From contig NC_079970.1 of NCBI RefSeq assembly GCF_029852145.1, positions 1-64,000 on the forward strand: a stretch of 64,000 nt of DNA. The letters run 5' to 3'. The translations under genes were made by a program, and so were the position numbers. Below, in pieces: positions 1 through 12,100 of this stretch (the stretch's first letter is position 1; the number at the start of each line of letters is the position of its first letter). A model generated the notes under the pieces. That model searched no databases. It worked only from the letters and a program-made list of their open reading frames with translations, and was not told where the DNA came from. The DNA is from Microplitis mediator (Eukaryota; Arthropoda; Insecta; Hymenoptera; Braconidae).

Positions 1-2
1 GA

Positions 3-98
3 GGTTACTGGCAGTCGGTAAAACAGATTAGGCCGGTTACTGGCAGTCGGTGGAACAGGTTGGGGTAATTACTGGCAGTCAGTAAAGTAGGGTAGGGG
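3..98. repeat. 32-bp tandem repeat in array flank (3 copies)
   Basis: Three direct copies begin at 3, 35 and 67, exactly 32 bp apart. Each has a conserved core of 24 bp starting GGTTACTGGCAGTC (3-26, 35-58, 67-90) and a variable 8-bp linker. Copy 2 differs from copy 1 at two core positions, copy 3 at five. The repeat probably continues left of the window, since the first copy starts at the edge. It is unrelated to the satellite except for a short shared TACTGGCA string. Function is unknown. Confidence 0.9.
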
Positions 99-142
99 TT
101 CTACAGGAGCGCTGCCTAAACTATAGTGCTGTCCGCCCCCTA

Positions 143-165
143 GCATGGGGCCTTCGGCCCCATGC
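143..165. other. Perfect GC-rich hairpin
   Basis: The arms GCATGGGGCC (143-152) and GGCCCCATGC (156-165) are perfect reverse complements around the 3-nt loop TTC. That gives 10 uninterrupted base pairs, most of them G-C. No T-run follows, so it does not look like an intrinsic bacterial terminator. It is the strongest inverted repeat in the flank. Its role is unknown. Confidence 0.85.
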
Positions 166-200
166 GTATTTCAAGACACTAGGAAAATTATTATAGAAAC

Positions 201-217
201 TTACCAACCGATGGTAA
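201..217. other. Small inverted repeat in flank
   Basis: TTACCA (201-206) and TGGTAA (212-217) are perfect 6-bp arms around a 5-nt loop. It is short enough to occur by chance, and is recorded because it lies 14 bp before the last flank repeat. Confidence 0.4.
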
Positions 218-230
218 AAAAGAGTCGGCG

Positions 231-254
231 GGTTACTGGCAGTCGGTAAAACAG
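231..254. repeat. Fourth copy of flank repeat core, at the satellite junction
   Basis: The 24-bp core seen at 3-26 recurs here without change, 164 bp after copy 3 began. Its last five bases, AACAG, are also satellite positions 17-21, and the satellite continues directly from them. The array therefore abuts, or was spliced into, this flank repeat. Confidence 0.9.
250..254. other. Left array boundary with 5-bp microhomology
   Basis: AACAG at 250-254 belongs both to the flank repeat core and to satellite monomer positions 17-21. To its left there is no satellite. To its right the first monomer runs in register to 426 with no indels, differing from the common form at about four sites near the junction (around 264-286). 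The overlap is what a microhomology-mediated join or exchange would leave, though five bases could also match by chance. Confidence 0.75.
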
Positions 255-3200
255 GGCAAGAGATATGAGCTACTCTTCGAAAAAAATCATACTGGCATCT
301 CCACCCATCTCCACCCATGTCCACCCATCCTTATTTGGGTTGAAACTCAAAAAATAAAGTTTTCTCAGGACTTTTTGTGGTCTTTCCTACTACAGGACAC
401 CATAAGGAACAAAAAACGTTAATATTGTGTTGGGCTATTCCAAACAGGGCAAGAGTTATGGGCTACTCTTCAAAAAAATTCATACTGGCATCTCCACCCA
501 TCTCCACCCATGTCCACCCATGTCCACCCATCCTTATTTGGGTTGAAACTCAAAAAATAAATTTTTCTCAGGTCTTTTTGTGGTTTTTTCTACTACAGGA
601 CACCATAAGGAACAAAAAACGTCAATATTGTGTTGGGCTATTCCCAACAGGGCAAGAGTTATGGGCTACTCTTTAGAGGAATTCATACTGGCATCTCCAC
701 CCATGTCCACCCATCCTTATTAGGGTTGAAACTCAAAAATAAATTTTTCTCAGGACTTTTTGTGGTCTTTCCTACTACAGGACACCATAAGGAACAAAAA
801 ACGTTAATATTGTGTTGGGCTATTCAAACAGGGCAAGAGTTATGGGCTACTCTTCAAAAAAATTGATACTGGCGTCTCCACCCATGTCCACCCATGTCCA
901 CCCATCCTTATTAGGGTTGAAACTCAAAAAATAAATTTTTCTCAGGACTTTTTGTGGTCTTTCCTACTACAGGACACCATAAGGAACAAAAAACGTTAAT
1001 ATTGTGTTGGGCTATTTCCAACAGGGCAAGAGTTATGGGCTACTCTTCAAAAAATTCATACTGGCATCTCCACCCATGTCCACCCATCCTTATTTGGGTT
1101 GAAACTCAAACAATAAATTTTTCTCAGGTCTTTTTGTGGTTTTTCCTACTACAGGACACCATAAGGAACAAAAAACGTTAATATTGTGTTGGGCTATTCC
1201 AAACAGGGCAAGAGTTATGGGCTACTCTTCAAAAAAATTCATACTGGCATCTCCACCCATCTCCACCCATGTCCACCCATGTCCACCCATCCTTATTTGG
1301 GTTGAAACTCAAAAAATAACTTTTTCTCAGGTCTTTTTGTGGTTTTTTCTAACACAGGACACCATAAGGAACAAAAAACGTTAATATTGTGTTGGGCTAT
1401 TTCCAACAGGGCAAGAGTTATGGGCTACTCTTCAAAAAAATTCACACTGGCATCTCCACCCATGTCCACCCATGTCCACCCATCCTTATTTGGGTTGAAA
1501 CTTAAAAAATAAATTTTTCTCAGGTCTTTTGGTGGTTTTTTCTACTACAGGACACCATAAGGAACAAAAAACGTTAATATTGTGTTGGGCTATTCCCAAC
1601 AGGGCAAGAGTTATGGGCTACTCTTCAAAAAAATTCATACTGGCATCTCCACCCATCTCCACCCATGTCCACCCATCCTTATTTGGGTTGAAACTCAAAA
1701 AATAACTTTTTCTCAGGTCTTTTGGTGGTTTTTTCTACTACAGGACACCATAAAAAACAAAAAACGTTAATATTGTGTTGCGCTATTTCCAACAGGGCAA
1801 GAGTTATGGGCTACTCTTCAAAAAATTCACACTGCATCTCCACCCATGTCCACCCATGTCCACCCATCCTTATTTGGGTTGAAACTTAAAAAATAAATTT
1901 TTCTCAGGTCTTTTGGTGGTTTTTTCTACTACAGGACTTCATAAGGAACAAAAAACGTTAATATTGTGTTGGGCTATTTCCAACAGGGCAAGAGTTATGG
2001 GCTACTCTTCAAAAAAATTCATACTGGCATCTCACCCATGTCCACCCATCCTTATTTGGGTTGAAACTCAAACAATAAATTTTTCTCAGGTCTTTTTGTG
2101 GTTTTTCCTACTACAGGACACCATAAGGAACAAAAAACGTTAATATTGTGTTGGGCTATTCCCAACAGGGCAAGAGTTATGGGCTACTCTTCAAAAAAAT
2201 TCATACTGGCATCTCCACTTATGTCCACCCATGTCCACTAATCCTTATTTGGGTTGAAACTCATAAAATAAATTTTTCTCAGGACTTTTTGTGGTCTTTC
2301 GTACTACAGGACACCATAAGGAACAAAAAACGTTAATATTGTGTTGGGCTATTCCCAACAGGGCAAGAGTTATGGGCTACTCTTCAAAAAAATTCATACT
2401 GGCATCTCCACCCATGTCCACCCATGTCCACCCATCCTTATTTGGGTTGAAACTCAAAAAATAAATTTTTCTCAGGACTTTTTGTGGTTTTTTCTACCAC
2501 AGGACACCATAAGGAACAAAAAACGTTAATATTGTGTTGGGCTATTCCCAACAGGGCAAGAGTTATGGGCTACTCTTCAAAAAAATTCATACTGGCATCT
2601 CCACCCATGTCCACCCATGTCCACCCATCCTTATTTGGGTTGAAACTCAAAAAATAAATTTTTCTCAGGTCTTTTTGTGGTTTTTTCTACTACAGGACAC
2701 CATAAGGAACAAAAAACGTTAATATTGTGTTGGGCTATTCCCAACAGGGCAAGAGTTATGGGCTACTCTTCAAAAAAATTCATACTGGCATCTCCACCCA
2801 TCTCCACCCATGTCCACCCATGTCCACCCATCCTTATTCGGGTTGAAACTCAAAAATTAATTTTTCTCAGGTCTTTTTGTGGTTTTTTCTACTACAGGAC
2901 ACCATAAGGAACAAAAAACGTTAATATTGTGTTGGGCTATTCCCAACAGGGCAAGAGTTATGGGCTACTCTTCAAAAAAATTCACACTGGCATCTCCACC
3001 CATCTCCACCCATGTCCACCCATCCTTATTTGGGTTGAAACTCAACAAATAAATTTTTCTCAGGACTTTTTGTGGTCTTCCCTACTACAGGACACCATAA
3101 GGAACAAAAAACGTTAATATTGTGTTGGGCTATTTCCAACAGGGCAAGAGTTATGGGCTACTCTTCAAAAAAATTCATACTGGCATCTCCACCCATCTCC

Positions 3201-3527
3201 ACCCATCTCCACCCATGTCCACCCATCCTTATTTGGGTTGAAACTCAAAAAATAAATTTTTCTCAGGTCTTTTTGTGGTTTTTTCTACTACAGGACACCA
3301 TAAGGAACAAAAAACGTTGATATTGTGTTGGGGCTATTTCCAACAGGGCAAGAGTTATGGGCTACTCTTCAAAAAAATTCATACTGGCATCTCCACCCAT
3401 CTCCACCCATCTCCACCCATGTCCACCCATCCTTATTTGGGTTGAAACTCAAACAATAAATTTTTCTCAGGTCTTTTGTGGTTTTTTCTACTACAGGACA
3501 CCATAAGGAACAAAAAACGTTAATATT
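250..3527. repeat. Array edge zone: divergent monomers
   Basis: Monomer starts are 427, 630, 812, 1004, 1186, 1389, 1582, 1775, 1966, 2148, 2341, 2534, 2727, 2929, 3122 and 3325, after a partial one from 250. Many carry private changes and single-base indels, giving lengths such as 182, 191, 192 and 202. Examples are TTATTAGGG near 717 and 909, a GAATTC at 679-684, and AAACAATAAA forms around 1110 and 2070. No L, K, R or T marker occurs here. High divergence beside the boundary is the usual sign that array ends escape homogenisation. Confidence 0.9.
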
Positions 3528-6027
3528 GTGATGGGCTATTTCCAACAGGGCAAGAGTTATGGGCTACTCTTCAAAAAAAATTCATACTGGCATCTCCACC
3601 CATCTCCACCCATGTCCACCCATGTCCACCCATCCTTATTTGGGTTGAAACTCAAATAATAAATTTTTCTCAGGTCTTTTTGTGGTTTTTTCTACTACAG
3701 GACACCATAAGGAACAAAAAACGTTAATATTGTGTTGGGCTATGTTTCCAACAGGGCAAGAGTTATGGGCTACTCTCCAAAAAAATTCATACTGGCATCT
3801 CCACCCATGTCCACCCATCCTTATTTGGGTTGAAACTCAAACAATAAATTTTTCTCAGGTCTTTTTGTGGTTTTTTCTACTACAGGACACCATAAGGAAC
3901 AGAAAACGTTCATATTGTGATGGGCTATTTCCAACAGGGCAAGAGTTATGGGCTACTCTTCAAAAAAATTCATACTGGCATCTCCACCCATCTCCACCCA
4001 TGTCCACCCATGTCCACCCATCCTTATTTGGGTTGAAACTCAAATAATAAATTTTTCTCAGGTCTTTTTGTGGTTTTTTCTACTACAGGACACCATAAGG
4101 GACAAAAAACGTTAATATTGTGTTGGGCTATTTCCAACAGGGCAAGAGTTATGGGCTACTCTCCAAAAAAATTCATACTGGCATCTCCACCCATGTCCAC
4201 CCATCCTTATTTGGGTTGAAACTCAAAAAATAACTTTTTCTCAGGTCTTTTTGTGGTTTTTTCTACTACAGGACACCATAAGGAACAAAAAACGTTAATA
4301 TTGTGATGGCTATTTCCAACAGGGCAAGAGTTATGGGCTACTCTTCAAAAAAATTCATACTGGCATCTCCACCCATCTCCACCCATGTCCACCCATGTCC
4401 ACCCATCCTTATTTGGGTTGAAACTCAAATAATAAATTTTTCTCAGGTCTTTTTGTGGTTTTTTCTACTACAGGACACCATAAGGAACAAAAAACGTTAA
4501 TATTGTGTTGGGCTATTTCCAACAGGGCAAGAGTTATGGGCTACTCTCCAAAAAAATTCATACTGGCATCTCCACCCATGTCCACCCATCCTTATTTGGG
4601 TTGAAACTCAAACAATAAATTTTTCTCAGGTCTTTTTGTGGTTTTTTCTACTACAGGACACCATAAGGAACAGAAAACGTTCATATTGTGATGGGCTATT
4701 TCCAACAGGGCAAGAGTTATGGGCTACTCTTCAAAAAAATTCATACTGGCATCTCCACCCATCTCCACCCATGTCCACCCATGTCCACCCATCCTTATTT
4801 GGGTTGAAACTCAAATAATAAATTTTTCTCAGGTATTTTGTGGTTTTTTCTACTACAGGACACCATAAGGGACAAAAAACGTTAATATTGTGTTGGGCTA
4901 TTTCCAACAGGTCAAGAGTTATGGGCTACTCTCCAAAAAAATTCATACTGGCATCTCCACCCATGTCCACCCATCCTTATTTGGGTTGAAACTCAAAAAA
5001 TAAATTTTTCTCAGGACTTTTTGTGGTCTTCCCTTCTACAGGACACCATAAGGAACAAAAAACGTTCATATTGTGATGGGCTATTTCCAACAGGGCAAGA
5101 GTTATGGGCTACTCTTCAAAAAAATTCATACTGGCATCTCCACCCATCTCCACCCATGTCTACCCATGTCCACCCATCCTTATTTGGGTTGAAACTCAAA
5201 AAATAAATTTTTCTCAGGTCTTTTTCTGGTTTTTTCTACTACAGGACACCATAAGGAACAAAAAACGTTAATATTGTGATGGGCTATTTCCAACAGGGCA
5301 AGAGTTATGGGCTACTCTTCAAAAAAATTCAAACTGGCATCTCCACCCCTGTCCACCCATCCTTATTTGGGTTGAAACTCAAAAAATAAATTTTTCTCAG
5401 GTCTTTTTGTGGTTTTTTCTACTACAGGACACCATAAGGAACAAAAAACGTTAATATTGTGATGGGCTATTCCCAACAGGGCAAGAGTTATGGGCTACTC
5501 TTCAAAAAAATTCATACTGGCATCTCCACCCATCTCCACCCATGTCCACCCATGTCCACCCATCCTTATTTGGGTTGAAACTCAAAAAATAAATTTTTCT
5601 CAGGTCTTTTTCTGGTTTTTTCTACTACAGGACACCATAAGGAACAAAAAACGTTAATATTGTGATGGGCTATTTCCAACAGGGCAAGAGTTATGGGCTA
5701 CTCTTCAAAAAAATTCATACTGGCATCTCCACCCATGTCCACCCATCCTTATTTGGGTTGAAACTCAAAAAATAAATTTTTCTCAGGTCTTTTTCTGGTT
5801 TTTTCTACTACAGGACACCATAAGGAACAAAAAACGTTAATATTGTGTTGGGCTATTTCCAACAGGGCAAGAGTTATGGGCTACTCTCCAAAAAAATTCA
5901 TACTGGCATCTCCACCCATGTCCACCCATCTTCATTTGGGTTGAAACTCAAAAAATAAATTTTTCTCAGGACTTTTTGTGGTCTTCCCTACTACAGGACA
6001 CCATAAGGAACAAAAAACGTTTATATT
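3528..6027. repeat. 386-bp dimeric higher-order repeat
   Basis: Long and short monomers alternate. Long (CCGG) starts are 3528, 3917, 4303, 4688, 5073 and 5459. Short (CG) starts are 3732, 4120, 4505, 4890, 5276 and 5662, followed by another short one at 5845. Dimer periods are 389, 386, 385, 385, 386 and 386. In the first four dimers and part of the fifth the long monomer carries the A marker and the short one keeps GTGTTGGG, so both a length and a base marker alternate. From about 5276 the A marker spreads to short monomers too. 386 equals two 193-bp units, so overall phase is kept. Confidence 0.9.
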
Positions 6028-9000
6028 GTGATGGGCTATTTCCAACAGGGCAAGAGTTATGGGCTACTCTCCAAAAAAATTCATACTGGCATCTCCACCC
6101 ATCTCCACCCATGTCCACCCATCCTTATTTGGGTTGAAACTCAAAAAATAAATTTTTCTCAGGACTTTTTGTGGTCTTCCCTACTACAGGACACCATAAG
6201 GAACAAAAAACGTTCATATTGTGATGGGCTATTTCCAACAGGGCAAGAGTTATGGGCTACTCTTCAAAAAAATTCATACTGGCATCTCCACCCATCTCCA
6301 CCCATGTCCACCCATGTCCACCCATCGTTATTTGGGTTGAAACTCAAAAAATAAATTTTTCTCAGGTCTTTTTCTGGTTTTTTCTACTACAGGACACCAT
6401 AAGGAACAAAAAACGTTAGTATTGTGATGGGCTATTCCCAACAGGGCAAGAGTTATGGGCTACTCTTCAAAAAAATTCATACTGGCATCTCCACCCATCT
6501 CCACCCATGTCCACCCATGTCCACCCATCGTTATTTGGGTTGAAACTCAAAAAATAAATTTTTCTCAGGTCTTTTTCTGGTTTTTTCTACTACAGGACAC
6601 CATAAGGAACAAAAAACGTTAGTATTGTGATGGGCTATTCCCAACAGGGCAAGAGATATGGGCTACTCTTCAAAAAAATTCATACTGGCATCTCCACCCA
6701 TCTCCACCCATGTCCACCCATGTCCACCCATCCTTATTTGGGTTGAAACTCAAAAAATAAATTTTTCTCAGGTCTTTTTGTGGTTTTTTCTACTACAAGA
6801 CACCATAAGGAACAAAAAACGTTAATATTGTGTTGGGCTATTTCCAACAGGGCGAGAGTTATGGGCTACTCTTCAAAAAAATTCATACTGGCATCTCCAC
6901 CCATCTCCACCCATGTCCACCCATCCTTATTTGGGTTGAAACTCAAAAAATAAATTTTTCTCAGGTCTTTTTGTGGTTTTTTCTACTACAGGACACCATA
7001 AGGAACAAAAAACGTTAATATTGTGTTGGGCTATTTCCAACAGGGCAAGAGTTATGGGCTACTCTTCAAAAAAATTCATACTGGCATCTCCACCCATCAC
7101 CACCCATGTCCACCCATCCTAATTTGGGTTGAAACTCAGAAAATAAATTTTTCTCAGGACTTTTTGTGGTCTTTCCTACTACAGGACTCCATAAGGAACA
7201 AAAAACGTTATTATTGTGTTGGGCTATTCCCAACAGGGCAAGAGTTATGGGCTACTCTTCAAAAAAATTCACACTGGCATCTCCACCCATGTCCACCCAT
7301 GTCCACCCATCCTTATTTGGGTTGAAACTTAAAAAATAAATTTTTCTCAGGTCTTTTGGTGGTTTTTTCTACTACAGGACACCATAAGGAACAAAAAACG
7401 TTAATATTGTGTTGGGCTATTTCCAACAGGGCAAGAGTTATGGGCTACTCTTCAAAAAAATTCATACTGGCATCTCCACCCATGTCCACCCATGTCCACC
7501 CATCCTTATTTGGGTTGAAACTCAAAAAATAAATTTTTCTCAGGACTTTTTGTGGTCTTCCCTACTACAGGACACCATAAGGAACAAAAAACGTTAATAT
7601 TGTGTTGGGCTATTCCCAAAAGGGCAAGAGTTATGGGCTACTCTTCAAAAAAATTCATACTGGCATCTCCACCCATCTCCACCCATCTCCACCCATGTCC
7701 ACCCATGTCCACCCATCCTTATTTGGGTTGAAACTCAAAAAATAAATTTTTCTCAGGACTTTTTGTGGTCTTTCCTACTACAGGACACCATAAGGAACAA
7801 AAAACGTTAGTATTGTGTTGGGCTATTCCCAACAGGGCAAGAGTTATGGGCTACTCTTCAAAAAAATTCATACTGGCATCTCCACCCATGTCCACCCATG
7901 TCCACCCATCTTTATTTGGGTTGAAACTCAAAAAATAAATTTTTCTCAGGACTTTTTGTGGTCTTCCCTACTACAGGACACCATAAGGAACAAAAAACGT
8001 TAATATTGTGTTGGGCTATTCCCAACAGGGCAAGAGTTATGGGCTACTCTTCAAAAAAATTCATACTGGCATCTCCACCCATCTCCACCCATGTCCACCC
8101 ATGTCCACCCATCCTTATTTGGGTTGAAACTCAAAAAATAAATTTTTCTCAGGACTTTTTGTGGTCTTCTCTACTACAGGACACCATAAGGCACAAAAAA
8201 CGTTGATATTATGTTGGGCTATTCCCAACAGGGCAAGAGTTATGGGCTACTCTTCAAAAAAATTCATACTGGCATCTCCACCCATCTCCACCCATGTCCA
8301 CCCATCCTTATTTGGGTTGAAACTCAGAAAATAAATTTTTCTCAGGTCTTTTTGTGGTTTTTTCTACTACAGGACACCATAAGGAACAAAAAACGTTAAT
8401 ATTGTGTTGGGCTATTCCCAACAGGGCAAGAGTTATGGGCTACTCTTCAAAAAAATTTATACTGGCATCTCCACCCATGTCCACCCATGTCCACCCATCC
8501 TTATTTGGGTTAAAACTTAAAAAATAAATTTTTCTCAGGTCTTTTGGTGGTTTTTTCTACTACAGGACACCATAAGGAACAAAAAACGTTAATATTGTGT
8601 TGGGCTATTTCCAACAGGGCAAGAGTTATGGGCTACTCTTCAAAAAAATTCATACTGGCATCTCCACCCATGTCCACCCATGTCCACCCATCCTTATTTG
8701 GGTTGAAACTCAAAAAATAAATTTTTCTCAGGACTTTTTGTGGTCTTCCCTACTACAGGACACCATAAGGAACAAAAAACGTTAATATTGTGTTGGGCTA
8801 TTCCCAAAAGGGCAAGAGTTATGGGCTACTCTTCAAAAAAATTCATACTGGCATCTCCACCCATCTCCACCCATGTCCACCCATGTCCACCCATCCTTAT
8901 TTGGGTTGAAACTCAAAAAATAAATTTTTCTCAGGACTTTTTGTGGTCTTTCCTACTACAGGACACCATAAGGAACAAAAAACGTTAATATTGTGTTGGG

Positions 9001-9185
9001 CTATTCCCAACAGGGCAAGAGTTATGGGCTACTCTTCAAAAAAATTCATACTGGCATCTCCACCCATGTCCACCCATGTCCACCCATCTTTATTTGGGTT
9101 GAAACTCAAAAAATAAATTTTTCTCAGGACTTTTTGTGGTCTTCCCTACTACAGGACACCATAAGGAACAAAAAACGTTAATATT
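6028..9185. repeat. Transition zone from edge to core array
   Basis: Monomer starts: 6028, 6221, 6424, 6627, 6830 (E), 7023, 7216 (V), 7409, 7602 (K), 7815 (T), 8008, 8211, 8404, 8597, 8790 (K) and 8993 (T). The A marker stops after 6627, and the K, T and V types first appear here. From about 6830 lengths settle on the 10-bp ladder. The order A, E, then a V junction (6627 to 7216) returns four times deeper in the array, at 11725, 16812, 23422 and 34686. The 8211-9186 run recurs at 24204 and 35468. This zone looks like the source, or a surviving sister, of core haplotypes. Confidence 0.8.
7667..7716. repeat. Longest 10-bp sub-repeat tract (CCCGG)
   Basis: Five 10-bp units, three CTCCACCCAT then two GTCCACCCAT, make the 7602-7814 monomer 213 bp, the longest I found. 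All other monomers have two to four units. The minus strand of the tract reads as repeated GGGTGG blocks. Confidence 0.9.
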
Positions 9186-12100
9186 GTGTTGGGCTATTCC
9201 CAACAGGGCAAGAGTTATGGGCTACTCTTCAAAAAAATTCATACTGGTATCTCCACCCATCTCCACCCATGTCCACCCATCCTTATTTGGGTTGAAACTC
9301 AGAAAATAAATTTTTCTCAGGACTTTTTGTGGTCTTTTCTACTACTTGACACCATAAGGAACAAAAAACGTTAATATTGTGTTGGGCTATTCCCAACAGG
9401 GCAAGAGTTATGGGCTACTCTTCAAAAAAATTCATACTGGCATCTCCACCCATCTCCACCCATCCTTATTTGGGTTGAAACTCAAAAAATAAAGTTTTCT
9501 CAGGACTTTTTGTGGTCTTTCCTACTACAGGACACCATAAGGAACAAAAAACGTTAATATTGTGTTGGGCTATTCCCAACAGGGCAAGAGTTATGGGCTA
9601 CTCTTCAAAAAAATTCATACTGGCATCTCCACCCATCTCCACCCATGTCCACCCATCCTTATTTGGGTTGAAACTCAAAAAATAAAGTTTTCTCAGGACT
9701 TTTTGTGGTCTTTCCTACTACAGGACACCATAAGGAACAAAAAACGTTAATATTGTGTTGGGCTATTCCCAACAGGGCAAGAGTTATGGGCTACTCTTCA
9801 AAAAAATTCATACTGGCATCTCCACCCATCGCCACCCATGTCCACTCATCCTTATTTGGGTTGAAACTCAGAAAATAAATTTTTCTCAGGACTTTTTGTG
9901 GTCTTTCCTACTACAGGACACCATAAGGAACAAAAAACGTTATTATTGTGTTGGGCTATTCCCAACAGGGCAAGAGTTAAGGGCTACTCTTCAAAAAAAT
10001 TCATACTGGCATCTCCACCCATCTCCACCCATGTCCACCCATCCTTATTTGGGTTGAAACTCAAAAAATAAAGTTTTTTCAGGACTTTTTGTGGTCTTTC
10101 CTACTACAGGACACCATAAGGAACAAAAAACGTTAATATTGTGTTGGGCTATTCCCAACAGGGCAAGAGTTATGGGCTACTCTTCAAAAAAATTCATACT
10201 GGCATCTCCACCCATCTCCACCCATGTCCACCCATCCTTATTTGGGTTGAAACTCAGAAAATAAATTTTTCTCAGGACTTTTTGTGGTCTTTTCTACTAC
10301 TTGACACCATAAGGAACAAAAAACGTTAATATTGTGTTGGGCTATTCCCAACAGGGCAAGAGTTATGGGCTACTCTTCAAAAAAATTCATACTGGCATCT
10401 CCACCCATCTCCACCCATGTCCACCCATGTCCACCCATCCTTATTTGGGTTGAAACTCAAAAAATAAATTTTTCTCAGGACTTTTTGTGGTTTTTCCTAC
10501 TACAGGACACCATAAGGAACAAAAAACGTTAATATTGTGTTGGGCTATTCCCAAGAGGGCAAGAGTTATGGGCTACTCTTCAAAAAAATTCATACTGGCA
10601 TCTCCACCCATGTCCACCCATGTCCACCCATCCTTATTTGGGTTGAAACTCAAAAAATAAATGTTTCTCAGGACTTTTTGTGGTCTTCCCTACTACAGGA
10701 CACCATAAGGAACAAAAAACGTTAATATTGTGTTGGGCTATTCCCAAAAGGGCAAGAGTTATGGGCTACTCTTCAAAAAAATTCATACTGGCATCTCCAC
10801 CCATGTCCACCCATCCTTATTTGGGTTGAAACTCAAAAAATAAATTTTTCTCAGGACTTTTTGTGGTCTTCCCTACTACAGGACACCATAAGGAACAAAA
10901 AACGTTAATATTGTGTTGGGCTATTCCCAACAGGGCAAGAGTTATGGGCTACTCTTCAAAAAAATTCATACTGGCATCTCCACCCATCTCCACCCATGTC
11001 CACCCATGTCCACCCATCCTTATTTGGGTTGAAACTCAAAAAATAAATTTTTCTCAGGACTTTTTGTGGTTTTTCCTACTACAGGACACCATAAGGAACA
11101 AAAAACGCCAATATTGTGTTGGGCTATTCCCAACAGGGCAAGAGTTATGGGCTACTCTTCAAAAAAATTCATACTGGCATCTCCACCCATCTCCACCCAT
11201 GTCCACCCATGTCCACCCATCCTTATTTGGGTTGAAACTCAAAAAATAAATTTTTCTCAGGACTTTTTGTGGTTTTTCCTACTACAGGACACCATAAGGA
11301 ACAAAAAACGTTAATATTGTGTTGGGCTATTCCCAACAGGGCAAGAGTTATGGGCTACTCTTCAAAAAAATTCATACTGGCATCTCCACTTATCTCCACC
11401 CATGTCCACCCATGTCCACCCATCCTTATTTGGGTTGAAACTCAAAAAATAAATTTTTCTCAGGACTTTTTGTGGTCTTCCCTACTACAGGACACCATAA
11501 GGAACAAAAAACGTTAATATTGTGTTGGGCTATTCCCAACAGGGCAAGAGTTATGGGCTACTCTTCAAAAAAATTCATACTGGCATCTCCACCCATCTCC
11601 ACCCATGTCCACCCATGTCCACCCATCCTTATTTGGGTTGAAACTCAAAAAATAAATTTTTCTCAGGTCTTTTTCTGGTTTTTTCTACTACAGGACACCA
11701 TAAGGAACAAAAAACGTTAATATTGTGATGGGCTATTTCCAACAGGGCAAGAGTTATGGGCTACTCTTCAAAAAAATTCATACTGGCATCTCCACCCATC
11801 TCCACCCATGTCCACCCATGTCCACCCATCCTTATTTGGGTTGAAACTCAAAAAATAAATTTTTCTCAGGTCTTTTTGTGGTTTTTTCTACTACAAGACA
11901 CCATAAGGAACAAAAAACGTTAATATTGTGTTGGGCTATTTCCAACAGGGCGAGAGTTATGGGCTACTCTTCAAAAAAATTCATACTGGCATCTCCACCC
12001 ATCTCCACCCATGTCCACCCATCCTTATTTGGGTTGAAACTCAAAAAATGAATTTTTCTCAGGTCTTTTTGTGGTTTTTTCTACTACAGGACACCATAAG

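Larger units (their letters stand above)
91..230. other. Non-satellite spacer with no gene
   Basis: This 140-bp stretch separates flank repeat copy 3 from copy 4. It has clearly more CpG dinucleotides than the satellite and contains the two inverted repeats listed separately. No start-to-stop frame here looks like a gene. An open minus-strand frame running from the satellite into this spacer (about 121-324) crosses the array junction and is best read as chance. The spacer may be an insertion that split the 32-bp repeat array, or older flanking DNA. Confidence 0.7.

Noticed and set aside
3..98. CRISPR-like or telomeric reading of the 32-bp flank repeat
   Set aside because: Three repeats with 8-bp linkers are too few and too close for CRISPR, and the unit is not a telomere motif.
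143..165. Intrinsic transcription terminator
   Set aside because: The stem is strong but no T-run follows on either strand.
121..324. Minus-strand open frame of 67 codons over the flank and junction
   Set aside because: It runs from satellite into the flank across the array boundary, has no recognisable domain, and is short enough to be chance.
3636..3818. Minus-strand open frame of 60 codons
   Set aside because: It lies wholly in ordinary satellite sequence and is not preserved in other monomers.
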